Below are positions 1 through 8,003 of a stretch of 40,692 bases of DNA, piece after piece. Under the pieces are notes generated by a model. The model was given only the letters and a program-made list of their open reading frames with translations, ran no database searches and was not told the DNA's origin. The DNA comes from Companilactobacillus futsaii JCM 17355 (GTDB taxonomy: Bacteria; Bacillota; Bacilli; Lactobacillales; Lactobacillaceae). The position numbers were made by a program, and so were the translations under genes. Each line of letters starts with the position of its first letter. Position 1 is the first letter of the stretch. The stretch is from assembly GCF_001435505.1 (NCBI RefSeq), contig NZ_AZDO01000024.1, forward strand, positions 1 to 40,692, written 5' to 3'.

Positions 1-71
1 TCAACTTGACAAGGACGAGTGCATTCCAGCCAAATTTTCTTTGCTATGGAGGACGGCAATTAAAAACACTA
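1..71. other. Unassigned sequence at window edge
   Basis: These 71 bases lie downstream of yaaL on the minus strand. No start codon with a ribosome binding site, tRNA fold or clear terminator is visible. Short open frames cross the window edge on the plus strand but match nothing I recognise. Confidence 0.3.
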
Positions 72-359
72 CTACCAGTGCTTTTCAGCTCGACTAGGTT
101 GCTTCAAGAAAGTATCTTCTTCGCCAAAAATAATATTGGTCGTATTTTTAGCTTGAGCCTTTCTTCTTCTAGCTTCTAGATACAAAAATTGATACTTTAA
201 CTGATCTAATTTCAGATGGATCCTAGTCGTATCGTCTACATCCACTGAATTATTAATCATTCTTTGGGTATTCCCGATTCGTTGTTGAATCTGGTGAATA
301 TTATCTAAGAGGCGATCATTTTCCATCTTTTGGACGGATACTTTTTTTCTACCAAACAT
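72..359 (-). CDS. yaaL: DUF2508 family protein YaaL
   Basis: A 95-residue, highly charged, mostly helical protein with no signal peptide or membrane segment. Its position directly after recR and its length fit the YaaL/DUF2508 family, whose function is not known. The start follows a GGGAG ribosome binding site. The gene ends in two consecutive TAG stops. It sits one base from recR, so it is the last gene of the dnaX-ybaB-recR unit. Assignment rests mainly on gene order and on the coiled-coil-like composition. Confidence 0.75.
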   Translation of the reverse strand: MFGRKKVSVQKMENDRLLDNIHQIQQRIGNTQRMINNSVDVDDTTRIHLKLDQLKYQFLYLEARRRKAQAKNTTNIIFGEEDTFLKQPSRAEKHW

Positions 360-360
360 G

Positions 361-960
361 TTAAATCTCCCTGCGTCCTAGAACAGCACTCTTTAACGTC
401 ATTTCATCAGCATATTCAATATCTGATCCGACTGCTAAACCATGTGCCAGTCTAGTTACTTTTATTCCTGCTGGCTTAACTAATTTGGCTAAATATTGAG
501 CGGTTGCTTCCCCTTCTGGTGTAGCGTTTGTTGCGATAATCAATTCTTTAACACTTTGATTTTGTTTCAAACGATTTAGCAACATCTTAATATTCAAATC
601 TTCTGGGCCAACTCCATCGACTGGCGATAAGACCCCTCCTAGTACGTGATACAAACCATTATAGCCGTTCATATCGTCTAAAGACATAATATCTTTAGCT
701 TGCTCAACGACCAAAATAGTAGATTGATCACGACTCTTATCACTACAAATTGGACAAATATCCTCAGTGGTAATATTTCCACAGATTTTACATTTCTTCA
801 AATCCGTTTTAGCGGAAATTAAATTATTAGCAAATTCTTGCACTTGATCTTTGTCCATACCAAGTGTGAAAAATGCCATTCGAGTAGCAGTCTTGCGACC
901 AATACCCGGTAACATCATATAACTATCGATTAATTTCGAAATTGGTTCTGGATATTTCAT
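361..960 (-). CDS. recR: Recombination protein RecR
   Basis: RecR loads or stabilises RecA on gapped DNA with RecO (and RecF) during recombinational repair. The 199 residues have the full family architecture. An N-terminal helix-hairpin-helix carries LPGIGRKTA at about residues 17-25. A four-cysteine zinc site uses C57, C60, C69 and C72. A Toprim domain begins at about residue 80 (ILVVEQ), and the C-terminal part has the Walker B-like region. The ATG overlaps the stop of ybaB (TAATG), so translation is probably coupled. The order dnaX-ybaB-recR is conserved across Firmicutes. Confidence 0.97.
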   Translation of the reverse strand: MKYPEPISKLIDSYMMLPGIGRKTATRMAFFTLGMDKDQVQEFANNLISAKTDLKKCKICGNITTEDICPICSDKSRDQSTILVVEQAKDIMSLDDMNGYNGLYHVLGGVLSPVDGVGPEDLNIKMLLNRLKQNQSVKELIIATNATPEGEATAQYLAKLVKPAGIKVTRLAHGLAVGSDIEYADEMTLKSAVLGRREI

Positions 961-1289
961 TACATCAACCCGTTTGTGTATTTACCTAATTTGGCTTGTT
1001 TGTCATCATCAACGGCCTTGAAAGCATTGTTCAAAGCATCGATCAACATATCTTGCAATGTATCTGGATCATCAGGATCAATAATCTTGTCACTAATTGT
1101 CATATCAGCAATCTTCTTATCACCAGTTACTTTAACGACAACAAAATCATCGACTGATTTACCAGTATATTCTGTCTTGTTAAGTTCTTCAGTTGTTGCT
1201 TGAACTTCTTTTTGCATCTTTTGGGCTTGGCGCATGATATTGGCCATATTGCCACCCATTCCACCCATATTTGGCATTCCTTTACTCAT
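960..1289 (-). CDS. ybaB: YbaB/EbfC nucleoid-associated protein
   Basis: A small dimeric DNA-binding protein of the YbaB/EbfC family, 109 residues. The N-terminus is Gly/Met-rich ([17 protein letters not shown]) and leads into a long helix. The central beta part contains the family pattern [11 protein letters not shown] at about residues 50-60. The C-terminal helix carries [11 protein letters not shown] strong GGAGG site precedes the ATG. It lies 11 bases after dnaX and overlaps recR, as in B. subtilis (yaaK). Its exact cellular role is not settled in the family. Confidence 0.93.
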   Translation of the reverse strand: MSKGMPNMGGMGGNMANIMRQAQKMQKEVQATTEELNKTEYTGKSVDDFVVVKVTGDKKIADMTISDKIIDPDDPDTLQDMLIDALNNAFKAVDDDKQAKLGKYTNGLM

Positions 1290-1300
1290 AATAATTCCTC

Positions 1301-3007
1301 CTAGTCATTTTTTACATCAACTATATCGTCACCAAATAATTTTAAAGCTTCATCAACGGTGGGATCAGTTTTCTTAGTTTCTTTATTAGATTTTACCGTG
1401 TTTTTCTTGGTTGAATCAATATTATTATCAATATATTCTTTTCTTATTTTAGGCCAGTCGACCTTAGGCACGAGAACTATTTGACAATCTTTTTTCAACA
1501 ACTTACTAGCATTGTCGGTCAAAGATTGCAAAAAGTCACTATCATCTTGAACTTGTTCGAACCACATAGCGTAATCAAATGCGACGACGATGCCTTCTGA
1601 AGATGCAGCAACTGGTTGTGCGACTCTCATCATAGCACGTTGTGAAATTGAAAGCATACTCATTAGTTCTGGCCACATGTCTCTAGCTGCAACCAAATCA
1701 TTCTTGGTAGCATTGCCGAGAACCTTATAAATTGCGGTCTTATTCAAACGAGTATTATTGTTGGCCCGGTGATGTGGCTTAGGTTTTGAGCTACTCTTTG
1801 TTACTGGTGTGCCATTAGATAAATCCTTAACTTCATTTTGTAAATGAGAAACTTCATCTCGTAATTTATCAATAACTTCATTATCAACCGAATCGTTCTC
1901 CACCGGTTCTACGCTTGAAGCAACTTGAGGTTCTGAAATCTTAACCGTTAAAATTTCCATATAAATATCTGTTTGATTAGAATTCTTGAGATTCTTTTGG
2001 GTCGCACTGACTTGATCAACGATATAAAACAAGCGTTTATTATCAAATTTATCCGCAATTGCCAACAACTCTTTAGTCATAACTGAACTATCCATCTGCT
2101 TAGACAAATCTGAATTAGAATTATACAAAATCAAATTACGGCAAACTCGAATAATCATTTCTGTAAAACGCAAAGCTGAACGGCCACTCTCTAAGATTTG
2201 ATACAAACTCGTCAAAGCTTGTGCTGGCTTATTTTCAGCAATAGCCGTCATATAAGAAACAATCTGCTCATTACTCAAAGCACCAGTTACTTCTTGAGCG
2301 TTCTTAAGAGTTAATTCATCATCACCATATGACAAAGCTTGATCCAAAATACTGAGAGCATCACGCATTCCACCTTCAGCAGAAGCGGCAATAATATCAA
2401 GGCCTTCTTCATCATACTTAATATTCTTATCATTTAAAATAAAAATCATTCGTTTCAGAATATCTTGTTTAGAAATTCTTCTAAAATTAAAACTTTGTGT
2501 TCTAGAAATAATTGTTGCAGGAATCTTTTGTGGTTCAGTTGTTGCCAAAATAAACATCACATTTGCTGGTGGTTCTTCTAATGTTTTCAGTAAGGCATTG
2601 AATGCACCTTGAGAAAGCATATGAACTTCATCAATGATATAAACTTTATATTTGGCTTCAGTTGGAGCATATTTAACTTTGTCACGAATGTCACGGATCT
2701 CTTCAACACCATTGTTTGAAGCAGCATCAATCTCAATTACGTCATTTAAACGGTTCTCATTGGCTGCTAAACAAATTTCACATTCATTACAAGGTTCACC
2801 ATCTTGAGGGTTAAGACAATTGACTGCCTTAGCCAAAATCTTTGCACAGGATGTCTTCCCAGTACCACGTGGCCCACTGAATAAATACGCATGACTAGTC
2901 ATATTGCTAGCCACCGCATTTCTCAAGGTCTGAGTAATGACATCTTGGCCAATTACGTCAGAAAAAGTTTGGGGACGCCAAACTCGATAAAGTGCTTGAT
3001 ATGCCAT
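1301..3007 (-). CDS. dnaX: DNA polymerase III subunit gamma/tau
   Basis: The clamp-loader ATPase of the replisome, 568 residues. Walker A is GPRGTGKT at 45-52. Zinc cysteines are C64, C73, C76 and C79. Walker B/DEAH-like DEVH is at 126-129, and the sensor SRT motif follows KIPATIISRT. The C-terminal third holds a predicted coiled coil (about 375-400), a basic linker and the tau-specific domain V. I saw no slippery A-rich heptamer that would give an E. coli-style gamma form. The gene follows the SRP RNA and its terminator, starts after GAAGGAG, and leads the dnaX-ybaB-recR-yaaL unit. Confidence 0.97.
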   Translation of the reverse strand: MAYQALYRVWRPQTFSDVIGQDVITQTLRNAVASNMTSHAYLFSGPRGTGKTSCAKILAKAVNCLNPQDGEPCNECEICLAANENRLNDVIEIDAASNNGVEEIRDIRDKVKYAPTEAKYKVYIIDEVHMLSQGAFNALLKTLEEPPANVMFILATTEPQKIPATIISRTQSFNFRRISKQDILKRMIFILNDKNIKYDEEGLDIIAASAEGGMRDALSILDQALSYGDDELTLKNAQEVTGALSNEQIVSYMTAIAENKPAQALTSLYQILESGRSALRFTEMIIRVCRNLILYNSNSDLSKQMDSSVMTKELLAIADKFDNKRLFYIVDQVSATQKNLKNSNQTDIYMEILTVKISEPQVASSVEPVENDSVDNEVIDKLRDEVSHLQNEVKDLSNGTPVTKSSSKPKPHHRANNNTRLNKTAIYKVLGNATKNDLVAARDMWPELMSMLSISQRAMMRVAQPVAASSEGIVVAFDYAMWFEQVQDDSDFLQSLTDNASKLLKKDCQIVLVPKVDWPKIRKEYIDNNIDSTKKNTVKSNKETKKTDPTVDEALKLFGDDIVDVKND

Positions 3008-3047
3008 TTTTTCTCCTTCAAAAAGTCTGATATGTAAATTTTAACAC

Positions 3048-3079
3048 AAAAAAACTCCTAATCCGGAATAGATTAGGAG
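3048..3079 (-). terminator. Terminator of the SRP RNA
   Basis: On the minus strand a 9-bp stem (CTCCTAATC paired with GATTAGGAG) with a 7-base loop is followed by seven T residues. It ends the SRP RNA 41 bases before the dnaX start. Confidence 0.9.
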
Positions 3080-3085
3080 GCTAAT

Positions 3086-3192
3086 ATACATAACAAAAGG
3101 CACATGGTACACCTTACTTAGTGCTGCTTTCTTCCGAACCTGACACGATTCACAAGAGCACCATTGCCCTAAGGCCTTACGGCAATAACTAT
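3086..3192 (-). ncRNA. ffs: Signal recognition particle RNA (small bacterial type, 4.5S-like)
   Basis: RNA component of the signal recognition particle; it binds Ffh and FtsY during co-translational membrane targeting. The Ffh-binding domain reads GTCAGGTTCGGAAGAAAGCAG, with the GGAA tetraloop and the asymmetric loop. Two pairs next to the tetraloop are U-A and U-A rather than the E. coli U-A and C-G. The outer stem pairs GGCAATGGT near the 5' end with ACCATGTGCC near the 3' end. A -10-like TATAGT/TATCAT lies just upstream in the gap after tadA. Ends are estimated to a few bases. The position between tadA and dnaX is typical of lactobacilli and bacilli. Confidence 0.93.
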
Positions 3193-3216
3193 GATACTAT
3201 AAATCACAAATTTTTT

Positions 3217-3693
3217 CTACTTTTTGCGACGAATTTCTCGAAAGAAATTGCGAAGTAAATCAGCTGCCTCTTGGTCTTTTACCCCACTCAACACTTCTGG
3301 TTGGTGATTGTAACGGGTCTCAGCCAACAAATTATTGATAGAACCGACTGACCCAGCTTTTGGATCTTTGGCACCATAAATAACTTCTTCGATACGACTG
3401 TTGATGATAGCACCGGCACACATTGGACAAGGTTCTAGTGTGACAAATAAACTCGTGTGTTCCAAACGCCAACTGCCAACTTTTTTACAAGCCGCTTCAA
3501 TTGCAATGATTTCCGCATGCTTAATTGCGTTTTGGGTTTCTTCGCGCTCATTTGAACCTCTAGCAATCACTTCTCCAGTTTGGTTGTCGACGATGATACA
3601 ACCAATCGGAACTTCTCTTCTTGATTCAGCTTTTTTTGCTTCTTCTAGTGCTAAATCCATGTATTCATTTATTTTATCTTCTGAAAATATCAT
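3217..3693 (-). CDS. tadA: tRNA(Arg)-specific adenosine deaminase TadA
   Basis: Converts A34 to inosine in the anticodon of tRNA-Arg(ACG). The 158-residue protein is a single cytidine/deoxycytidylate-deaminase fold domain. The zinc and catalytic signature is complete: H59-A-E61 with the proton-shuttle glutamate, and PCPMC with C89 and C92. The length is normal for the family. The start lies three bases past the stop of the preceding small gene and has no clear Shine-Dalgarno sequence, so translational coupling is likely. The SRP RNA follows. Confidence 0.96.
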   Translation of the reverse strand: MIFSEDKINEYMDLALEEAKKAESRREVPIGCIIVDNQTGEVIARGSNEREETQNAIKHAEIIAIEAACKKVGSWRLEHTSLFVTLEPCPMCAGAIINSRIEEVIYGAKDPKAGSVGSINNLLAETRYNHQPEVLSGVKDQEAADLLRNFFREIRRKK

Positions 3694-3695
3694 TT

Positions 3696-4010
3696 TTAAC
3701 CGATTAAATTAGTTACTTTCTTTTCTAAATATTTGGGAATTGCTGGTGCTTTAATTTTTAATTGTTCTCGTTCTTTTTTCAAAGTTTCCAAGATATCAAT
3801 CAATTCACGAACTTGATCATCGGACAATGTACCGACAAAAGCCATTAATTTTTCATTACCGTGAAGATATTTATCAACATATTCTTCTAATTGCTCGCGA
3901 TCACTTTGGACAGTCTTCTTCTTTAAAAGATGAATTACAGATGATACCGTTAAAATTGTACCTGCAGAAATTGCAGAAATAATGATTCCAATTACGATTT
4001 TTTTCTTCAT
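3696..4010 (-). CDS. Small single-pass membrane protein, unknown function
   Basis: A 104-residue protein with a basic start (MKKKIVIG), one hydrophobic segment at about residues 5-28, and a charged, helical cytoplasmic or extracellular tail. I chose the internal ATG at 4010 because a GGAGGCG site lies at the right distance. The upstream in-frame ATG at 4040 has none and would fall close to a -10-like TATATT. I do not recognise a family. It precedes tadA closely and is probably co-transcribed with it. Confidence 0.7.
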   Translation of the reverse strand: MKKKIVIGIIISAISAGTILTVSSVIHLLKKKTVQSDREQLEEYVDKYLHGNEKLMAFVGTLSDDQVRELIDILETLKKEREQLKIKAPAIPKYLEKKVTNLIG

Positions 4011-4030
4011 AAGTAAACGCCTCCAACTTG

Positions 4031-4038
4031 AATATACC
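4031..4038 (-). promoter_or_regulatory. Extended -10 promoter candidate before the small membrane gene/tadA
   Basis: The minus strand reads TGGTATATT, an extended -10 element, about 25 bases upstream of the chosen start at 4010. No good -35 is seen. Confidence 0.4.
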
Positions 4039-4053
4039 ATATTTGGGAGTAAT

Positions 4054-4655
4054 TTAAATCAATTTACTTTTCAAAATATAATATCCTTTATCACGTGTAA
4101 CTACTTCAACGTTGCCAAAAGTTTCATCCATTAGTTTCTTAGCTGACGGAGCACCTTGTTTCTTTTGCAAGACAATCCACAATTCTCCATTTGGTTCCAG
4201 ATAGTCTTTTGATTCGGCTAAAATTGAATTAACGACCTTCTTACCAGCAGAACTGGTGGATTAGAAACAATCAATGCATACTTGTCTGACACTTTATCAT
4301 AAGTATCTGATTCAAAGATCTCAGCATTTTTAATTTGATTGTTATCGGCATTTTTCTTAGCCAAATCTAATGCTCTTAGATTAACATCAACCATAGCTAC
4401 GTTGCGTTTAGTTTGTTCTTTAGCTAGTGCCAAGCCGATTGGACCATAGCCACAACCAACGTCTAAAATATTGCCATTAGGAATGTTCTGGAAATCAATT
4501 GCTTCAATTAATACTCGTGAACCGTAATCGATTGTTTGTCTAGAAAAAACCCCACTATCGGACATAAAATCTAAATTATGCTTGCGCAAAGTAAAATTGA
4601 AATTCTTAACTTCATGCTCCACACTAGGAGTATTTTCAAAATATTGATTAGCCAT
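4054..4655 (-). pseudogene. RsmC/YbxB-like 16S rRNA guanine methyltransferase, frameshifted
   Basis: A class I SAM-dependent methyltransferase normally of about 200 residues. The N-terminal part shows the SAM-binding motif (LDVGCGYGPIGLALA) and the catalytic NPP (IVSNPP). Just after NPP, at about 4248-4251, one base is missing. The reading frame then runs into a stop at 4218. The -1/+1 alternative frame continues AGKKVVNSILAES through GELWIVLQKKQGAPSAKK to DKGYYILKSKLI and stops at 4054, giving the full family length. The original codon was probably CGT (NPPVRAGKK). The start at 4655 is chosen because GGAAGG lies 9 bases before it. It sits right after the rplL terminator, where B. subtilis has ybxB. 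It may be a true mutation or a sequencing error. Confidence 0.87.
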
Positions 4656-4680
4656 AGGTTTCATCCTTCCTTTTTTGGAT

Positions 4681-4705
4681 AAAAAAAAATCCTCTTACGA
4701 GGATT
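4681..4705 (-). terminator. Terminator after rplL
   Basis: The minus strand has AATCCTC-GTAA-GAGGATT followed by nine T residues. It closes the rplJ-rplL operon. The methyltransferase gene begins immediately after it and would depend on read-through or an unseen promoter. Confidence 0.92.
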
Positions 4706-4724
4706 AATTTTAACATAAAGTGTA

Positions 4725-5093
4725 TTACTTCAATGTAACTGTTGCACCAACAGCTTCTAATTTAGCCTTCATGTCATCAGCGTCAGCCTTAGCAACGCCT
4801 TCCTTGATAACCTTAGGAGCACCATCAACAAGATCCTTTGAGTCCTTCAAGCCAAGTCCTGTGATACCACGAACTTCCTTGATAACCTTAACCTTTTCTT
4901 GACCTGCTTCTGTAAGTTCAACGTCAAATGAGTCCTTTTCTGCAGCAGCGTCGCCACCAGCAGCACCGGCAGCAGCAACTGGAGCAGCAGCCTTAACGTC
5001 AAATTCTTCTTCAATAGCCTTAACAAGGTCGTTAAGTTCTAGAATTGATGCATTTTTTAAATCATCGATAATCTTTTGTGTATCTAAAGCCAT
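4725..5093 (-). CDS. rplL: 50S ribosomal protein L7/L12
   Basis: The ribosomal stalk protein that recruits translation GTPases, 122 residues. An N-terminal dimerisation helix ([21 protein letters not shown]) is followed by an Ala/Gly-rich hinge at about residues 38-54. The C-terminal factor-binding domain contains [22 protein letters not shown]. The start at 5093 (MALDTQ) follows GGAGG at proper spacing; the in-frame ATG five codons upstream does not. It is co-transcribed with rplJ and ends in a strong terminator. Confidence 0.98.
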   Translation of the reverse strand: MALDTQKIIDDLKNASILELNDLVKAIEEEFDVKAAAPVAAAGAAGGDAAAEKDSFDVELTEAGQEKVKVIKEVRGITGLGLKDSKDLVDGAPKVIKEGVAKADADDMKAKLEAVGATVTLK

Positions 5094-5135
5094 TATTGTA
5101 TCCTCCAAATATTATGAGTTTTTTAGTTAATGTAA

Positions 5136-5642
5136 TTAAGCTTCTTGTCCGTCGTCTTCTTTGTCTGCGAGTGCCTTAACAACCATAGCAAAGTCGCGTA
5201 CAGGAGCTTGTAATACAGATACCAACATTGATAGCATGCCATCTCTGTCTGGTAATGTAGCTAATTCTTGAATTTCGTCAAGAGATGCAGCTTTACCTTC
5301 GATGATTCCACCCTTGATTTCAACGGCGTCAACATCTTTAGCAAACTTAGCAGCAATCTTAGCAGGTCCAACAGGATCTTCTTCAGAATAAGCGATAGCT
5401 GTAGGTCCAACGAAGAACTTCTCTAGACCTTCAACACCAGCTTTTTCAGCTGCACGTCTCAAGATTGTATTCTTAACAACTTGCATAGTAGCATTTTGTT
5501 CGCGTAATTCAGCACGCATTTCAGTTGCTTGTTCAACTGTTAAACCTAAATAATCAACAACGATTACTGATTTTGCGCCTGTAAGTTGCTTAGCAATTTC
5601 ATCTACTTCTGCTTGTTTTTGTGCTAATACTTCTTGCTTCAT
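5136..5642 (-). CDS. rplJ: 50S ribosomal protein L10
   Basis: Base of the ribosomal stalk, binding 23S rRNA and two or three L7/L12 dimers. The 168 residues show the family pattern: SVIVVDYLGLTVEQATEMR near the start, VVKNTILRRA at about residues 56-65, then the C-terminal helix that holds L12. The ATG follows GGAGGTG. Expression is governed by the L10 leader and its terminator between 5697 and 5803. Confidence 0.98.
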   Translation of the reverse strand: MKQEVLAQKQAEVDEIAKQLTGAKSVIVVDYLGLTVEQATEMRAELREQNATMQVVKNTILRRAAEKAGVEGLEKFFVGPTAIAYSEEDPVGPAKIAAKFAKDVDAVEIKGGIIEGKAASLDEIQELATLPDRDGMLSMLVSVLQAPVRDFAMVVKALADKEDDGQEA

Positions 5643-5696
5643 TATTACGTTTCACCTCCACAATTTTTTAGTTAATCTTCTACAAATTCGGCTAAA

Positions 5697-5803
5697 AAAA
5701 TAAAATCTCTGTGCCCTAAGGACACAGAGATTAAGTGAAATAATCTTCTGGCCTCGGCAGGATATTAAGACTTTCATCACCTGAGTCTTCGGTAGAAATC
5801 AAC
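5697..5803 (-). promoter_or_regulatory. L10 ribosomal protein leader with terminator
   Basis: The untranslated RNA before rplJ has the hallmarks of the L10 leader: CTACCGAAGAC, AGGTG and ATCCTGCCGAGGC in order. In the known family the L10(L12)4 complex binds here and represses its own operon. It ends in an intrinsic terminator at about 5697-5732 with CTCTGTG/CACAGAG arms followed by a T-rich run, just before the rplJ ribosome binding site. This implies control by transcription attenuation. Confidence 0.9.
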
Positions 5804-5809
5804 TATGAT

Positions 5810-5838
5810 AATTTATCATTATTTTGGTAATTAGTCAA
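5810..5838 (-). promoter_or_regulatory. Promoter of rplJ-rplL
   Basis: On the minus strand TTGACT (5833-5838), a 17-bp spacer and TAAATT (5810-5815), with TG one base upstream as an extended -10. It lies between the rplA stop and the L10 leader. Confidence 0.8.
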
Positions 5839-5844
5839 CACTTA

Positions 5845-6525
5845 TTAAGCGTTGATCTTTAGACCAGGTCCAAATGTTGATGTCATGTTTACACTGACAA
5901 TATAGTTACCCTTTAATGATGCAGGACGTGCTTTTGCAATTGTATCGTAGAATGAATTAAAGTTTTCTACAATCTTATTTGTATCAAATGACATCTTTCC
6001 GATTGGTGCGTGGATAAGACCATTTGGATCTACACGGTATGTAACTTGTCCGGCTTTAATATCATTAACAGCCTTTGTAACATCCATTGTAACCGTACCT
6101 GTCTTAGGGTTAGGCATCAAACCTTTAGGTCCAAGAACACGACCCAAGCGACCAACTTTGGCCATCATAGGTGGTGTAGCAACAGCAACGTCAAAATCCA
6201 ACCAGCCGTCTTGAATCTTTTCTACAAGGTCATCTGAACCAACGACATCAGCGCCGGCTGCTTCTGCATCCTTAGCTTGTTGTCCTTCAGCGAAGACAAT
6301 AACCTTTTGAGTTTTACCTGTACCGTTAGGTAGTACGATAGCACCACGAATTTGTTGATCAGCTTGTTTAGGATCAACATCCAAATTGATAGCAACTTCA
6401 ACAGTTGCATCGAATTTAGCGTAGTCAACTTTCTTTAATAGTTCTACAGCTTCTTCAGCAGTATAACTTTTGCTTTTATCTACTTGTTTTAATGCTTCTG
6501 TATATTTTTTTCCATGCTTAGCCAT
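5845..6525 (-). CDS. rplA: 50S ribosomal protein L1
   Basis: Ribosomal L1-stalk protein and translational or transcriptional repressor of its own operon, 226 residues. Family segments are visible: [12 protein letters not shown] at the start, [17 protein letters not shown], the central [20 protein letters not shown], and [17 protein letters not shown] at the end. The start at 6525 follows AAGGAGGA. In-frame upstream ATGs lack a ribosome binding site and would add 16 residues not found in the family. It is downstream of rplK. Confidence 0.98.
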   Translation of the reverse strand: MAKHGKKYTEALKQVDKSKSYTAEEAVELLKKVDYAKFDATVEVAINLDVDPKQADQQIRGAIVLPNGTGKTQKVIVFAEGQQAKDAEAAGADVVGSDDLVEKIQDGWLDFDVAVATPPMMAKVGRLGRVLGPKGLMPNPKTGTVTMDVTKAVNDIKAGQVTYRVDPNGLIHAPIGKMSFDTNKIVENFNSFYDTIAKARPASLKGNYIVSVNMTSTFGPGLKINA

Positions 6526-6621
6526 GCTAAGTTCCTCCTTGCTTTGTGGTCTTACGGGGTTTTCCCCTCCCACTTGTTAAGAATGCTTTCACATTCTTTG
6601 TAAACTGCTCAATCTAGTCTT

Positions 6622-7044
6622 TTACTTTACTTCAAAGCCCATACTTCTTGCAGTACCAGCAACCATACGCATTGCAGATTCAACACTAGCAGCGTTTAGG
6701 TCTTTCATCTTGGTTTCAGCAATTTCGCGAACTTGGTCTTCAGTAACTGTGGCAACCTTGTTTGTGTTAGGTTCGCCAGAGCCCTTTTCAACGCCAGCAG
6801 CTTTCTTCAATAGAACTGCAGCTGGTGGTGTCTTAGTAACGAAATCGAATGAACGGTCTTCGTATACTGAGATAACAACAGGGATAATCATACCCTTTTG
6901 ATCTTGTGTACGTGCATTGAAGTCTTTTGTAAAGGCAACAATGTTAATACCAGCTTGTCCTAGTGCAGGACCAACTGGAGGAGCTGGAGTAGCCTGTCCA
7001 GCAGGGATTTGTAATTTTACTACGTTAGCAACTTTTTTAGCCAC
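6622..7044 (-). CDS. rplK: 50S ribosomal protein L11
   Basis: Binds the GTPase-associated region of 23S rRNA. The start is a GTG at 7044, placed 7-8 bases after a perfect AAGGAGGT, giving a 140-residue protein close to the usual 141. The N-terminus [27 protein letters not shown] and [20 protein letters not shown] are characteristic. An upstream ATG at 7104 is in frame but falls inside the leader RNA and has no ribosome binding site. It is co-transcribed with rplA from the promoter at 7132-7160. Confidence 0.97.
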   Translation of the reverse strand: MAKKVANVVKLQIPAGQATPAPPVGPALGQAGINIVAFTKDFNARTQDQKGMIIPVVISVYEDRSFDFVTKTPPAAVLLKKAAGVEKGSGEPNTNKVATVTEDQVREIAETKMKDLNAASVESAMRMVAGTARSMGFEVK

Positions 7045-7067
7045 GGTGCATACCTCCTTGTTCCGTG

Positions 7068-7106
7068 ATGTGGTCATGATGAGAATGAAAATTTTCTCTC
7101 CCACAT
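7068..7106 (-). promoter_or_regulatory. L1 protein-binding leader of rplK-rplA
   Basis: The leader RNA folds ATGTGG with CCACAT around an inner stem. The unpaired strands read GGGAG on one side and ATCATGA on the other. This mimics the 23S L1 site, and similar leaders control L11-L1 operons in Firmicutes by L1 feedback. It sits about 23 bases upstream of the GTG start. Confidence 0.75.
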
Positions 7107-7131
7107 GTATGTGTCAAAAACATACCGTTAT

Positions 7132-7160
7132 ATAGTAGCACGGCCTACTAGTCTTTTCAA
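7132..7160 (-). promoter_or_regulatory. Promoter of rplK-rplA
   Basis: On the minus strand TTGAAA (7155-7160), a 17-bp spacer and TACTAT (7132-7137). It lies four bases downstream of the nusG stop codon, so the ribosomal operon can be expressed independently of nusG. Confidence 0.8.
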
Positions 7161-7163
7161 TAA

Positions 7164-7709
7164 CTATTTTTGTTTTTCAACTGATGTGAAATCAAGTTCA
7201 GCAGAAGTCATACGACCAAACATATCAACGTCAACTTTAAGTTTTCTATGTTCATCATCGATTTCTGTGATCTTACCAGTCGTATCTGAAAAGGCACCAT
7301 CAGTGATGTTAACTGTTTCGCCAACTTCAAAGTCAGATGGTTTATTAGCATTCATACCGTATTGTTTCATGATGCTATCAATTTCTTCAGGTAATAGTGG
7401 TGCAGGCTTACTACCTGAACCGTGACTGCCGACAAATCCAGTAACGCCTGGTGTATTACGAACGATAAACCATGATTCATCACTCATAACCATTTGTACT
7501 AAAACGTAACCAGGGAAAGTTTTTTCCATTTCTTTCTTTTCTTTACCGTTTTTCATTTTTGTTTCTTCTTCTTCAGGAACAACTGCTTGGAAAATGTAAT
7601 CTTCCATACCCATTGATTGAGCACGTGATTCTAGATTTTCCTTAACTTTATTTTCATATCCTGAATAGGTATGCAAAACATACCATTGTTTTTCGCCAGC
7701 TTCAGCCAT
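7164..7709 (-). CDS. nusG: Transcription elongation/antitermination factor NusG
   Basis: Binds RNA polymerase and modulates pausing and coupling. The 181 residues contain the NGN domain (WYVLHTYSGYENKVKENL, then FPGYVLVQMVMSDESWFIVRNTPGVTGFVG) and a C-terminal KOW domain (FEVGETVNITDGAFSDTTGKI). The start at 7709 is preceded by TGGAGG. It follows secE as in most bacteria. A promoter and a terminator-like hairpin lie between secE and nusG, so its expression may be attenuated. Confidence 0.97.
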   Translation of the reverse strand: MAEAGEKQWYVLHTYSGYENKVKENLESRAQSMGMEDYIFQAVVPEEEETKMKNGKEKKEMEKTFPGYVLVQMVMSDESWFIVRNTPGVTGFVGSHGSGSKPAPLLPEEIDSIMKQYGMNANKPSDFEVGETVNITDGAFSDTTGKITEIDDEHRKLKVDVDMFGRMTSAELDFTSVEKQK

Positions 7710-7731
7710 AATTTCCTCCAAAATTCAAAAT

Positions 7732-7760
7732 AAAAAAACTCCGAACCACAGTCGAAGTTT
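7732..7760 (-). terminator. Terminator-like hairpin in the nusG leader
   Basis: The minus strand has AACTTCGA paired with TTCGGAGTT, then seven T residues, about 25 bases upstream of the nusG start. It may end secE transcription, or act on transcripts started at the promoter at 7775-7803. Confidence 0.82.
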
Positions 7761-7774
7761 TTCTCATTGCTAAT

Positions 7775-7803
7775 ATCATAGCAAATTTTTGACGCTCTTA
7801 CAA
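7775..7803 (-). promoter_or_regulatory. Promoter of nusG
   Basis: On the minus strand TTGTAA (7798-7803), a 17-bp spacer and TATGAT (7775-7780). The predicted start point is only about ten bases before the terminator-like hairpin. Confidence 0.7.
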
Positions 7804-7804
7804 T

Positions 7805-7990
7805 CTATTTACCCATGATAAAGGTTTGTAATAGTTTAATCAGACCCCAATCAACTACGGCAAAGAAGATTGCATACATCAATGATGTAGCGATAACAGT
7901 CCATGTATCACGTCTGTTTTCTTTAAATGTAGGCCAAACAACTAATTTCATTTCTTTATTGACACTACCAAAAAATTTAAATAGTTTCAT
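7805..7990 (-). CDS. secE: Preprotein translocase subunit SecE
   Basis: Essential clamp subunit of the SecYEG channel. The 61-residue single-TM form is typical of Gram-positives. An amphipathic N-terminal helix (MKLVVWPTFKENRRDTWTV) is followed by one membrane segment at about residues 30-55. The start at 7990 follows GGAGGAA. An upstream in-frame ATG lies inside rpmG. It is flanked by rpmG and nusG, as usual. Confidence 0.94.
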   Translation of the reverse strand: MKLFKFFGSVNKEMKLVVWPTFKENRRDTWTVIATSLMYAIFFAVVDWGLIKLLQTFIMGK

Positions 7991-8003
7991 TTGTTCCTCC
8001 AGC

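Noticed and set aside
1301-3007. Programmed frameshift in dnaX producing gamma
   Set aside because: No slippery heptamer with a following stem is seen near the domain III end.
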